Source of the DNA: Phlegmacium glaucopus
Lineage: Eukaryota > Basidiomycota > Agaricomycetes > Agaricales > Cortinariaceae
Assembly: GCA_015039465.1 (NCBI GenBank)
Contig: MU130241.1
Location: 62,001-126,000 of the forward strand
Length of the DNA: 64,000 nucleotides
Reading direction: 5' to 3'
How positions within the stretch are numbered: position 1 is the first letter of the stretch; each line of letters starts with the position of its first letter. Below, in pieces: positions 1 through 9,994 of the stretch. The position numbers and the translations under genes are program-made. The notes below the pieces were generated by a model. It was not told where the DNA came from. It ran no database searches and saw nothing but the letters and a program-made list of their open reading frames with translations.

Positions 1-44
1 TTCTCCCTTCAAACATGTTGGACCATTATCTACTCCTCCTTTAG

Positions 45-211
45 GTTCCATAAAGGACCCCCCTCGCACTTTCGGGATGCATAGATCATTCTCTATCAAT
101 GATGTTGTGTTATTATCGGGGGCTGCCTTTGCGGCTGGCTCTTGCATAACGTTCTTTCTCGTAAATTTGCCTAGACTTTGTGATGCTGGGGTACGCCAGG
201 CAGCCTCTTAG
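45..211 (+). CDS. Family A member A0, exon 3 only (cut by window edge)
   Basis: This is the last exon of a family A gene whose first two exons lie left of the window. The pyrimidine-rich acceptor ctcctcctttag ends at position 44. The reading frame then follows the other alpha-type copies and ends at TAG 209-211. It encodes the conserved hydrophobic C-terminus with the AAFAAGSC core and the NLPRLCDAG tail. The stop lies 5 codons later than in copy A2 because the end is read through to QAAS. Function is unknown. The hydrophobic stretch suggests a tail anchor. Downstream, from about 425, comes an EF3 relic on the opposite strand, the arrangement also seen after A1, A2 and A3. Confidence 0.6.
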
Positions 212-424
212 TTACGGGCGAATAGAATATCAACTACTAGCTGATTCTGGAGGACATTAGTATAATCGCGATATTAACATCATTCATATAAGACTCAAGT
301 ACATTATTATCCCCGTTCTGGCTTTTTGTCATGGCGCGCCAGTGTCTTTCTGTCCCAATTCTCCTTGTGGCGGCCCGTCTACCAGACCTAACATTTAAGA
401 GTCAGATATCGTAGCCGATGAACT

Positions 425-823
425 GCTACTCAAGGGACCGGAAAAGGTCGAATAGCAGTTTTAGACGGCGACTCCAGGGACGAGCGATATGGCAAGCATG
501 AAGTATGCGGTGGATAAACTAGAATCGCTTTAGTGATTCTGGACAAACTGAACAGGAGAACGCTTCTCAGGTTCATCATCAGTGAGGTCATTACTCCTTG
601 TCGATACGAGTCTTGACGGGGACCTTCGCGGTCATGGGTGACGACGAATATCATCTCCGAAAACCCCGAGAGCTTTGATGAGCGCGGTGAGCGATTCACA
701 ATCAAGGTAGTCTAGACGAAAGACAAGGTCGTCGAGACACATGACGTGAGGACGACGGCAAGCACCAAGAACGATCTTAACTTTTTGACCACCTGAGACC
801 TCTCATATCGTAGTGCGAGACAA
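425..823 (-). pseudogene. EF3 relic R0 (C-terminal ABC2 region)
   Basis: Broken fragment of elongation factor 3, in the orientation of the intact gene at 58-61.6 kb. Read on the minus strand it matches the stretch from the ABC2 signature (text equivalent to [15 protein letters not shown]) through the Walker B/LDEP region, the H-loop segment and the acidic C-terminal codons. Frameshifts and stops interrupt it, and the chromodomain-like insertion of ABC2 is missing. Near 823 the similarity to EF3 stops abruptly and plus-strand CWC22-like sequence begins, so this is a chimeric junction. It is not a functional ABC protein. Confidence 0.75.
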
Positions 824-859
824 ACCCAACAATACGAGAATCGTCTACGACATACAGCT

Positions 860-1453
860 CGATTCTTTGGACACCCTTTCGCCACCGACTCCATATCTTG
901 GATGGTGTTTGAATCGGAACGCTTCAAGATCAACAAAGACGATACAACGAGTAGTAGTCGTATTTTAGTCAAGATCATGATGCAAGAGGGATGATGGGAG
1001 GAGTGGATTCGAAGACTCGCGGAGAGGTTCAAGGATCCTGAGGTGAAGAGGGGGTGTGCGATGGATGTGCCGAAGAATACTCGGTTTGCGATCAATTACT
1101 TCACGAGCATTGGGCTGGGAGTGATTACGGAGGAAATGAGGGAGTATTTGAAGGTGGATTCCTTGGCAATTCCTGTTTTGTCAAGTTTATTACCGGTGGG
1201 TCCATTCTCTATCAACCTAGAATGCACATTGATTATGGAACAACGACGAGCTATGCTCGAGGCAGACTCCTCATCTTCCTGGGATTCGGACCCATCTTCT
1301 GCTGATCCATCTGATCCATCTTCTGAAGATGATGATGAGTCAGTTGCTGGTCGTCGGCGATGTTCAAATTTGAGTCCTCGTCGTCGTCAAGGTCTCCTAT
1401 TCCAAAAGCAAGGGGTGGAAGAGGGAGAGAAGATAGATCTCTCCCCCACATGA
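860..1453 (+). pseudogene. CWC22 splicing-factor relic C0
   Basis: The plus strand encodes pieces of the MA3-domain region of CWC22, the spliceosome-associated factor that recruits eIF4A3. Readable pieces are FATDSISWMVF, then DDTTSSSRI, then MMQE, and after frameshifts an open stretch from 1043 with KNTRFAINYFTSIGLG and TEEMREYLK. These match the CWC22 family in order. A Ser/Asp-rich low-complexity tail follows (about residues 73-100 of the 1043-1453 frame), as is common at CWC22 C-termini. Frameshifts between the pieces and the missing N-terminal MIF4G domain make this a pseudogene. A second copy lies at 11.2-11.6 kb. No intact CWC22 gene is in the window. Confidence 0.7.
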
Positions 1454-1599
1454 GGCCAAGACACGACTTTAGGAAGTCTAGGTCACCCAGCTCCGCCCAT
1501 GTGTGTGAGGTGAGGTGAAGACGTGCGTGGTAGTGGAGGAGGTGGGTATAGGGGGAGAGAAGGGGAAGGGTATGAACGCCGTCGATGATTTATAAATCA

Positions 1600-2190
1600 G
1601 TATGTTGTCGGATTAGCGGAAATACTTTTCGGCGACGACTTGAATCTAGGCGTACATCTAACTTTTTTCTGCCAGTATAAACCGTATTTCCAGGCCTTGC
1701 CGTCTATTCAATCGCAATTTTTTTGTGAAAAACATTGACCTTCCTCTGTTGCCACTGGATTGAGCAGGTCGTTGCTTTGAGCATGGCAGATTCGATGTAT
1801 ACGTAGCAGAGGTAAATAACGATTGTGATCGAACCTATGTGTTTTGGTAATCCGACCGGCAATCACCGTACGAATAGATGCCGATTTTCGTTTTGCACCA
1901 AGTCCACAACTACAACAGCTTGATATTACGAAACACGGGACCTCTGGGTAATTCCTTTTTTACCTTTCGGTTATACTACTCTTGAAAGCTGACCAGACAC
2001 AATCGTAGAATCAGACAGAATCACCAAGGCTTACCGGATATGACTAGGTCAATCACCAGCGCTTAAAGGTCACATAAACCAGAGATTATTATTTTGATAG
2101 TTGAGCGATCTTGTCATTCGAGTAATGGGGCAGGTGATTTCGTTTCGTCTAAGTCACGGCTAAGTAATATGCAACGGTATGATGAAGAAT
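1600..2190. repeat. Conserved non-genic block, copy 1 of the 11.75-12.35 kb segment
   Basis: This stretch aligns by eye with 11740-12350 (shared text such as tacttttcggcgacgacttg and cttcctctgttgccactgg) and its left part with 44450-44600 in inverted orientation. It belongs to the 10-kb higher-order repeat. On the minus strand a short frame reading IAGRITKT is shared with the other copy, but no long open frame survives here. I see no recognisable gene. Confidence 0.45.
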
Positions 2191-3117
2191 AAGTAGCCTC
2201 AGGCTTATCCGACCTAATTTACCGTAACTTATGTTGAAGTCTCCCTGAGTAAGCGAGCGCTGATGCCCAGATTTTGTTTGCTTAACCAGTCCCCGCTTGC
2301 TGGGCCCTTCTGAGTCCCTGAGATGTTCTCAACAACATTTCTGTGCCTGAAACACAAAATTGGGGATGTCTGAGCACCTACTCTTTCTTTTCTTCCAAGT
2401 TCCTAGGTCTTTGGAGCGGGGTTCCATGTAGACTTTACATGCTTGAGTAAATACCGTACTACTCAAGCCCCTAGTGCCCATAAACCGACCTTGCAGCCCC
2501 TCCATTGTGCTGCTGAAGTATGTCAGTATGACCTGCATGCCAAAATATACATGGTAAGTATGTTGAGTAGCTGCTGCAGTCATAAAGTACCAGGTGCTAC
2601 CCCTGAGCATCAGTAGAAATTGAGATAATATTAGTATCTACCAAAATGCAAGGGAGAGTATGCTGTGATACAGTAGAGATGCTACTAGTGTGTACTACAA
2701 TAGCTACTAATGTGTACTATGATAGAATAGAGATGCTACTAGCGTGTACTAGGATACAATAGAGATGCTACTAGTGTGCACTATGATAGCTACTAATGTG
2801 TACTATGATAGAGTAGAGATGATACTACTAGTGTGTACTAAGATACAATAGAGATGCTACGAGTGTGTAATACGATAGCTACTAATGTGTACTATGAGAG
2901 AACAGAGGATGCTACTAGCGTGTACTACGACGCAATAGAGATACTACTAGTGTCTACTGCAACACAAGGGAGAGCCACTGAAGCAACTCATGGGGGGGGG
3001 ACTAAAGCACCAGGGTATTATACTAAATACTGTGGCTATTGAGCTACAGAACGAAGTATTTTTCCCCTGATGTGAGAAGTCTGCTTCAGTCTGCAACTGT
3101 ATGATGAAGAATAAGTA
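2168..3117. repeat. Insertion between direct repeats of about 27 bp, with a CATCAGG-type terminus
   Basis: The text gcaacggtatgatgaagaa at about 2170 recurs almost unchanged at about 3093, while the paralogous place downstream of family B copy B2 (12490) has it once. So the intervening 0.9 kb is an insertion in this unit. Its right end (ctacagaacgaag, a T-run, cccctgatg, near 3075) resembles the right end of the insertion ending at 56547. I could not find the matching left terminus. It contains the minisatellite at 2672-2955. Confidence 0.45.
2672..2955. repeat. Imperfect minisatellite, unit about 32 bp
   Basis: Tandem variants of a unit close to tagagatgctactagtgtg followed by tactatgata repeat about nine times, alternating with a shorter variant (agctactaatgtgtactatga). 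Units differ by a few substitutions, so the array is old. Short open frames across it are produced by the repeat and are not considered genes. Confidence 0.8.
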
Positions 3118-3933
3118 TTAAAAACAAAACGGATGATAAGAATAGCATGAAGCAGTGCACGGGGATCAATATATGTGATCTAGAAGTGCTAGGAACCACG
3201 AGACCAGAATTTGAGGGAGATGACGAGGTATTGCCTGATAATTGGATGCTCGAGACAGGAGCCAAGGAAGAGTCAAGATGTTCTAGATGTTCCACATTAG
3301 AGTCGCTGGAGTCTGATGGTGGGACGGGTCGTGGAGATTTAGCTGGGTCAAGGCCACGTTGGTAGTTCGTTGACAGAGGTGGCACATCAGCAATTTCTTT
3401 GGGAACTTCACCCCGGACGGCAATACCCACAGGTTGTTGAGGGGGAACTGAGATATTTGGATTATGACGCATCTGTGTTTGAAGTAAAGGGTTTGTTATA
3501 TTAGGGTGCGAGTCAGGCCCTGTTGAAGGCGTTGGACCTTAAGGAAGAGGAGATTAGTATTTTATACGAGAGATGGTGTAGGTTACTACTTGCCACTGGA
3601 TGCCTCGTCATATTTTGGGTATGGGAATTCATCAACATCGTTACCCGCGCGGTAAATATCCGTAGTGCGTCGACCTGATCACTTGGTAAGAATGCGATTG
3701 ATGGGCAAGAGCAGAGAGACCCAATACTTACGGTTACCACAGTTTCGCATCTGGAGTTTGTGATTATTGAATGAGTTCATATAATAGTTCTGGATGTAGT
3801 ATATCTTCTGAGCTCGACGATTGTCCTCACCACGGTCCATTTCTTGGATGTCATTATTGTTTGGAGAATCCGTAGTCCGGTCGGCAGGTACCTCGACGAT
3901 ATTTACTTCCACTGAAGGGTTTGAGTTGGTCAT
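3086..3933 (-). CDS. Family B small predicted tail-anchored protein B1 (three exons, 244 aa)
   Basis: Unrecognised family. Exons on the minus strand are 3933-3732, 3674-3594 and 3537-3086; both introns are phase 1 and the spliced frame is open (735 nt). Exon 1 carries an N-terminal linker, an acidic stretch (EMDRGEDN) and the motif KIYYIQNYYMNSFNN followed by LQMRNCGN. Exon 2 is short and reads on through YRAGNDVDEFPYPKYDE. Exon 3 is long, Pro/Ser-rich and low-complexity, and ends in a hydrophobic segment (FMLFLSSVLFLILIL) near the C-terminus, suggesting a tail anchor. Intron 2 has a GC donor (GCAAGT), whereas the other two B copies have GTAAGT. Compared with B2, B1 lacks an internal piece of the Ser-rich region. 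Gene plan and motif parallel family A. Function unknown. Confidence 0.6.
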
Positions 3934-4049
3934 ATTTGTTTCAGTGATGGCGTATGACGCGGCGTAGGTCCGGGTGGGCGATTGGGCAATCGAAAGGCAT
4001 GGAAGGATTTAATTTAAGGGGCTTCGGAACCGTATATCTGCGGAGAGGA

Positions 4050-4860
4050 TCTGGCATCGGGCTTATCTAATTGGTAGTACAGCTTCTACAAAGATCGGTT
4101 ACATCTCGATCCTAGTACAACGCCATTAACTCTGTCAGGCAGGGCAAGGCTGTCCAGAACAGCCTGTTGCCAACTCGAGTTGCGTGTTAAGGGGCTCTTG
4201 GGCAACTCTCGGGCATCACCGACACTCTAAAAGACCCCGAATAGGAAGGTATGTTTTGGCAGAGCGAGTCGATGGCTCGATAATAATGTGGCTGGCCATC
4301 AGGGTCATCACAGTGAGAACTGCTTTCAGGGCAAGCCACTCAGATCATGCTGATCTCGTGGGTGATGTTACCTGACGAGACTACGTGAAATTAATGTGCA
4401 CAGGATGCTCGATGGTAAGATCACTTGAGAATCCATACGATAGCTAGTACTATCATTGCATATTTCTATCTAATAAAACCTGAGAACCTGCTCTGTAGTG
4501 TTATCAATGTCGACATCATCCACATCCACATCCAGAAGCTCGTAAAATTCTAGTTCTTTGTCAAATGAGTCCTCCTGCGCGCTTCGAAGCAACTGCCAAC
4601 AGTGTTGCATCCGAGTCACTGGCGTCACCTAGTCATGACTAGTCATAACTAGAAATAGCTTGCTAGTGATCACTGCAACATTAGGCACAATTTAGCGCCC
4701 AAGTCGAACCGGCACTGGCAGATCCCGCTTTACTAGTAACTATTACGTCCTTAGAGTCGTCATGAGATAGGACCTCTAACAGGTCTACTAGTAGGATGGA
4801 AATAGACGTACTCGGACTACGATATCTAGCTAGATAAATCCCAGAGCTTGCCCCTTTAAT
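4050..4860. other. Gene-less spacer of the 10-kb unit
   Basis: No supportable gene. The stretch 4380-4860 aligns by eye with 14500-14960 (for example gctcgtaaaattctagttct and gcttgcccctttaat), placing it in the 10-kb higher-order duplication upstream of a family A gene. A short motif, ctcgggcatcacc, at about 4208 recurs at 13980 and, as ttcgggcatcaccgacactc, at 26875. Confidence 0.5.
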
Positions 4861-4967
4861 GTCTTGGGACCCAATAAATACATCCTATCCATTTGCTATC
4901 CATGCCCTTCAAGTGTTCAATATCCAATATCAATCCCTCGGCCCCCACCCCAGCCATATCATACGGC

Positions 4968-5565
4968 ATGGTCATGGCCGTTGATACAAACAATATAGTG
5001 GATGTCGACCGGCGGTCCCCTACTGATCTGAGGTTGGAAAAGACAATGACTTCCCTTCAGGTGCATGGCGCCGACACCCAAGCAACGGTTCGTCAATCAC
5101 CCCCCAATTCACTTCCAAAACTGTGGGATAGTGTATCTAGATTCATTCACTCGCAGCATCGCAATGGAAAATTGTGCTAACCATGTTCCACAAGTCGCTC
5201 GTTCGCTTTTTCTTTTTCGTTTTCCTCTCACCTTTGTCCTCACGCAAGTTGGCCATGTCATATTATCAGATAACTGTCCGAGGAATATTGACTGCCAGAA
5301 GAGCGACAACATCCTACATTCGCAATTCCATCCAGACTTCCATGGTATGTGGGCACCTGTACCGTCTCCCATCAAACATATTGAATCATTATCCCCTCCT
5401 CCTTTAGGTTCCCTAACGGACCGCGCTCCTCGCACTTTAGGAATACATATATCATTCTCCGTCAACGACTTCGTGTTGTTCTTGTGGGCTGCCTTTGCGG
5501 CTGGCTCTTACCTAGTGTTCTCCTTCGTAAATTTGCCTAGGCTTTGCGATGCTGGGGAACGTTAG
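4968..5565 (+). pseudogene. Family A member A1 (alpha type), exon 1 frameshifted
   Basis: Inferred exons are 4968-5200, 5270-5344 and 5408-5565, with the family's splice sites (donor GTTCGC, acceptor tattatcag, donor GTATGT, acceptor cctttag). Exon 1 from the homologous start at 4968 has 233 nt, two over a multiple of three, where intact alpha copies have 244 nt, one over. A deletion around 5085, relative to A3, throws the motif out of frame. The motif itself (HFQNCGIVYLDSF, then IAMENCANHV) is intact in another frame that has an in-frame ATG at 5065, so a shortened product is conceivable. Exon 3 is intact with the hydrophobic tail FVLFLWAAFAAGSYLVFSFV. Probably a recent pseudogene. Confidence 0.6.
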
Positions 5566-5719
5566 GCGGTACTTTAGTTACGGGGGAATATTAACTTCTA
5601 GCTGATTCTAGAAACATTAGTACAATCGTGTTATTGACATCAGAAAATGAGATTCAAGCCCATTACTATCCCTGTTCTCATGGCATAGCCAGCGTCTTTT
5701 CCGTCCCAATTCCCCTTGT

Positions 5720-5925
5720 TGGTGTATACCGATCTTGACGTTCAACAACTTTAAGTATCAGATATCGTAGCCAATGAACTGCTGCTTGTTCATTGATCCA
5801 CAGAAAAAGCACAATGTTGGCGAAGATAAAGATCGGCTAGCTAACTAGAGGAGAAAACGCGCCATCGACGACCACGCCGACCATGGTATTCAAGCGATTG
5901 GAAAAGATCGAATAGCAGTTTTAGA
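5720..5925 (-). pseudogene. Conserved membrane-helix relic (block D)
   Basis: The minus strand reads IFIFANIVLFLWINEQ, then a basic segment ending LKVVERQDR. The same frame is recognisable in other units (about 340-420, 15800-15960, 28990-29140, 36800-36960, 41940-42140, 47820-47990, 50880-51020). A conserved stop in ctaactag just upstream of the helix could be an intron acceptor, so the block may be the last exon of a lost membrane-protein gene. I do not recognise the family. It is not part of the intact EF3 gene, so it was captured before the array expanded. Confidence 0.35.
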
Positions 5926-5929
5926 CGGC

Positions 5930-7400
5930 GGGTCCGGAGACGAGCGATATGACAAGCACGAAGTAGGCGGTGGATAAATTAGCGTCACTTTGGGCATAGA
6001 GAAACTGAACAGCAGAAAACTCTTAGGCTCATCATAGTAACATCATTACCCCTTGTCGAAACGAGTCTTAACGGGGACCGCGGTTGTGGGTGGTGACGAC
6101 GAATACCACCTTCGAAATCCCTGAGAGCTTTGATGAGCGCGGTGAGCGATTCACAATCGAGGTAGTCTAGAACAAAGTTGAGGTCGTTGAGACATATGAC
6201 ATGAGGACAACAGCATGTCGCAACACCAAGAACGATCTTGACTTGTTGATGACCACCTGAGAACTCTCATATTGTAGTGCGAGACAAATCCAGGCTTGGG
6301 ACCGAAGTGGTTCTTAATTAGGATGAAGAGACCGAGACACTGAGCCTTATGAATATTGTTTCTGATCACCCCAAAAGATAAGGCGAGTCTGATATACCTT
6401 GAAATTAAAGGATATAAACAGACCTTGAAACCATGCTTGATGAGATCGCCACGAGACGTTGACAACCAGATGTTTTCAGGGAATTCATACGCATACAATT
6501 GCTTGAGCTTCTTCCTTGTCAAAATCTCGTGTTCTGGTTGTCAAGAACCGTCCTTCATCATCTGGTTGTCGGCCTTCTTGGCACCGATAAGGGATTTGAT
6601 AAAGGTCAGCTTTCCTGAACCGTTAGGTCCAAGGATGACGACAGGGGAAGAGAGCGAGACTTGGAGAGTATTGTATGGGTCGGAAGCCAAGCTCACGCCT
6701 ATGAATCCTCGAGAAGTGGAGGGTCAGGAAGCTAGAATTATAGTCCTCGGCAGTTTCAAGAAGTGTAGTAAGACTCGGCCTCAGGGACCTGTTGAACGAA
6801 ACTCTCGAAGTTGCCACGATATCTGCAAAATTTTGAGCAGTTCAAGTGAAGGATGTCGGTGATGGGGTTGTTGAGGAAGCCAGAGATAGCTATCAGAATA
6901 TAAATGTTCGCATGCACATGTTAACAATAAAGAGACTGACTTGCTGTACAAGGCTTGAGGTAACAAACTGCAGATTGTTTGAACGTTTATCGGAAAAGAG
7001 CGTCTCAATGATTTCCTCCTCGGTGGCGAGGATACATTTGTCACCAATGATGAACTCGGGCACTAAGATGTCTTCATCGCTTCCATTGATATCGTGCTCG
7101 ACAAAAGTGCGAGCGTCGTCGGGGGATGGAGATTCTTCGACTTAGCTTGATAAACAGTTAACGCTATGGATAAGTCAACAATACAAAGTCAACATACCCA
7201 TTGGTGATGGTACGCATGATAGTGGACTTTCCGGTACCGTTCTTACCGCAGAGACCGTAGCGGTGTTGAGCAAGATCTTAGTACCATAAACTAGGGAGTC
7301 GCAAATATCCTCGTCTACTTCTTGAATCTTCATCTTTGGTAGGTTGTCCGTCCGTTTGGGCACCAAAGGTACCAGGTAACGGTGATGTGATACGATAATA
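5930..7400 (-). pseudogene. EF3 relic R1 (ABC1 P-loop through C-terminus)
   Basis: One of the two longest EF3 relics. From right to left on the minus strand it matches EF3 from the segment before the ABC1 Walker A ([12 protein letters not shown], then broken P-loop codons near 7200), the ABC1 signature region, the linker (KKLKQLYAYE, then the NIWLS region), the ABC2 P-loop (near 6620) and the C-terminal region near 6150. Intron positions of the intact gene are still recognisable as AT-rich interruptions near 6370 and 6890. Many frameshifts. Non-functional. Confidence 0.8.
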
Positions 7401-7404
7401 GAGC

Positions 7405-8324
7405 AGAAACATCATCTACGAGGCGTACAGAAGGACGTGCTGTCGAGACATTGCCAAACAACGTCACAAAGCCACAAGTTGGTGACGTGACGTCACGATC
7501 CGGGATCAAGAACCACGGCGCAGATGTGAGCATGAAGTGCCTATGCAGTGACCCCACGCAACTATTTATTGGGGGTAAGCTCTTGTAATCGGCCACCGAG
7601 GACACGAGTACATCGTCGGCACTACTCTCAAAGTTATCTTAATAATTCAGCATCTCCATCATCGCCTCCATCACCCCCTTGATAATCAGATGCTCGGATG
7701 CCATGATGAATCACCAGCAACTAATTGATAATCTTATGTCTCAGTTATGACCGAACATTTGACGCTTGACATCTACAACTGGAAAAGTAGAACGGCGGCG
7801 GGATCCAATGCAACACTCACTATCTCCATAAATGTTTGTTTCCCATACCACATTAAGAACTTCCTTCTTTCCCATACCACATTAAAAACTTCCTCCCCAT
7901 AGATCCAACAGCGATCATGATAAATCCGGACTGATCAAGCTTAATCACGATTCATCACTGAAGCACCTAGTCAAATGTCAGAAAACTTGGATTGATGATA
8001 AGTCGATCACTTCATATGGAGTCTGCTACGACTCTTGCGCCTTCGGTACTGGCATAAGTTTTTCCTGATTTCGAGTTTCGGGTGTTAACTCCTTGCTTTA
8101 CATAGGCTAGGATCCTATGGTTTACATAATAAGTATCCATCCACGAATTTGAGGCAAAAAGAGCCAATAAAGCAGGTAATAGCAAGAGGAGGCCAAGCCG
8201 GCCCACGATATTGGGCATTCTATTACTATGGCACGTCAGGATTACTCCTGAAGTAGATGGACACAAATGTATGGATTGGAAATTTGGAACACATGTGCGT
8301 CGGATTGGTCGGAAGGAAAGGGAT
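7405..8324. other. Spacer without a recognisable gene
   Basis: No supportable gene. A short direct duplication, ttcccataccacattaa, occurs at about 7839 and 7869. Minus-strand frames over 8012-8610 run into the MITE at 8333 and are not considered real. Confidence 0.5.
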
Positions 8325-8332
8325 TCCCATCT
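8325..8332. repeat. Left target-site duplication of the MITE
   Basis: TTCCCATC immediately precedes the left terminus of the element and recurs exactly at 8962-8969. Confidence 0.85.
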
Positions 8333-8961
8333 AGGGCTGCCAACCGTCCCGTCCACGGGGACGGCCGTCTAAAATCAACCCAGTGACGGGTGACGGTCCG
8401 TGTACAGACGGCCGTCTTTTTTGAAATCCAAAGGTCGGTCGGGTCGGGTACGGTATAAAGACGGCCGTGACGGCCGTACACGGTAAAACAAGGAGAAAAT
8501 TCATTTTACTTGAAATATTCGCACAGTTAAAAATGTCTACAAAGCTACAGAATATGTAATCTGGAATAAAAATTCTATGAAACCCACAATTAAGCTGGTT
8601 GATGACCAAATTGTTGGGACTGAAGCCAAATATTTAATTTAATTTATATTTAATTTGTTTTTTAGCACTAATAATTGGTGTAAATAGGTCGGAGAATAGC
8701 TCCCCTGACTTCCCAGATTTATTTGAGAGGGAAATATTAACACGATTTTTGAATAAATTGACTTTTTTTGCATTTCTCGTTCAGTATACACCCGCTACCC
8801 GTGTACGGCCGTCCACGGCCGTCTTGAGACGGGTAAAGACGGTTCACGGACCGTTGAAACACGGCCGTGAATATTCAAGTTTTGAATCTCGTCGGGTCGG
8901 CATCCGTCACCGTGAGACGGTACCCGTGAACCGTCCAGGACGGGGCCGGTTGGCAGCCCTA
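8333..8961. mobile_element. hAT-like non-autonomous element (MITE), 629 bp
   Basis: The ends are inverted repeats: the left end begins tagggctgccaaccg and the right end is its complement, ggttggcagccctA. Exact 8-bp copies of TTCCCATC flank it. An 8-bp target duplication with a TAGGG-type end is characteristic of the hAT superfamily. Subterminal regions on both sides are packed with copies of gacggccgt in both orientations, probably transposase-binding repeats. The interior is AT-rich and has no transposase frame. Perfect duplications and well-conserved ends suggest a fairly recent insertion. Confidence 0.85.
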
Positions 8962-8969
8962 TTCCCATC
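8962..8969. repeat. Right target-site duplication of the MITE
   Basis: Exact copy of the 8 bp at 8325-8332. Confidence 0.85.
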
Positions 8970-9116
8970 GAAGGGAGTATTCAACATGTTTGGAATGGTC
9001 TAAGATCTCGACGTAACATTGAAGACCATGGGATCTTAGCTAATACGCTTTATTCGCTCTTCTCACACCCAAATAACTTGGGTTGTGCTGCGTTGCACGG
9101 CAAAACCTTGTAGTTA

Positions 9117-9146
9117 TATTATTATTATTATTATTATTATTATTTT
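9117..9146. repeat. ATT trinucleotide microsatellite
   Basis: About ten uninterrupted att units. Confidence 0.9.
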
Positions 9147-9327
9147 GAAATGTTACAATAATTGTTAATTGTTATCATGTGTGACATACAACTTATCAAC
9201 ATGTCCGACTATAGCACGTCATTTTAATATGAACGCTGTCAATTAAATGGATGGCGCGATAACACCGGAGGAATCTCTGTTTCTCGTTCGATCATACCTT
9301 TAAATACTACGGACGATCAGAGGGAGT

Positions 9328-9660
9328 TCAGTTGTAAATGGATGGCGCAATCTCTATTTCCGTCCCTCTGCAATCCCTCAGACAAAGTGATATGAGTGAC
9401 CTGGCGAAAAGTTTCAACCGAGGAAGCGTCTCCGCGATACAATTGTCAGTACCTTTGTCATGTACTTCAATACTGCTTTTAACCCTCTCACCTTGCGCGG
9501 TACCATCAAGTTGTTCCAATACAGACTCAAAGCTCGACAAAATGGCTTGGCGGACTTGCGCATTTGTATAGGCCAAGGTTTCTCACCACACATTCTGCTC
9601 AGATTGACTAAATCCAAAAAATCACCCGTTCCCTACCCGTCCAGAGGCTCGAATCCAAGT
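9328..9660. other. Open frames on both strands, no recognised gene
   Basis: The minus strand has an 82-codon frame (starting MAYTNAQVRQAILSSFESVL) and the plus strand a 77-codon frame over the same DNA. Neither resembles a family I know, and the sequence has no counterpart in the other array units. It may be a gene relic. I cannot decide the strand. Confidence 0.2.
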
Positions 9661-9923
9661 TCATAGGGGGGACGCGTATGATAGTTCGGTCACCTCGTGC
9701 ACTCCCCACGTGAACCTCAACCCAAACTTGAAGCCGGCTCAACTGTCTCCTTGACCATTCCATTCTTAGGAACTTGACAGCTGGCACAACATATATATGT
9801 TATGTCTTATCAACTTGATTCGCTTCACCCATATGGCTCTTCTCAGGCTTTTAATTCGGCGCTTCCGAATATTTCTTCACTGCAGTCCTGAAAGCTATTT
9901 ATATATGATAATATCTTGGGACC

Positions 9924-9931
9924 CAATAAAT
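9924..9931 (+). promoter_or_regulatory. TATA-like element of A2
   Basis: AATAAATA lies 71 nt upstream of the A2 start codon. Nearly the same element stands 71-95 nt before the start of the other A copies. Confidence 0.5.
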
Positions 9932-9994
9932 ACAGCCTATTCATGTATTTCAATATTCAATCCTTCGGCCCCCACCTAAGCCATATCATACCTC

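Noticed and set aside
430..1095. Minus-strand frames of 91 and 127 codons as genes
   Set aside because: They are frames of EF3 relic R0 and of the antisense of the CWC22 relic, with family similarity in other frames.
2672..2955. CRISPR-like array
   Set aside because: The units are contiguous degenerate tandem repeats without unique spacers, in a eukaryotic genome.
5109..5465. Minus-strand frames starting MTENDICI (also at 10226, 15177 and 47307)
   Set aside because: Antisense shadows of family A exons 2-3 and the intron between them.
5930..7400. Additional ABC transporter or ABCF genes in the EF3-like fragments
   Set aside because: They match EF3 locally but are riddled with frameshifts and lack complete ATPase domains.
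9640..9665. Possible tRNA T-loop (ggctcgaatccaag)
   Set aside because: No acceptor, D or anticodon stem can be paired around it.
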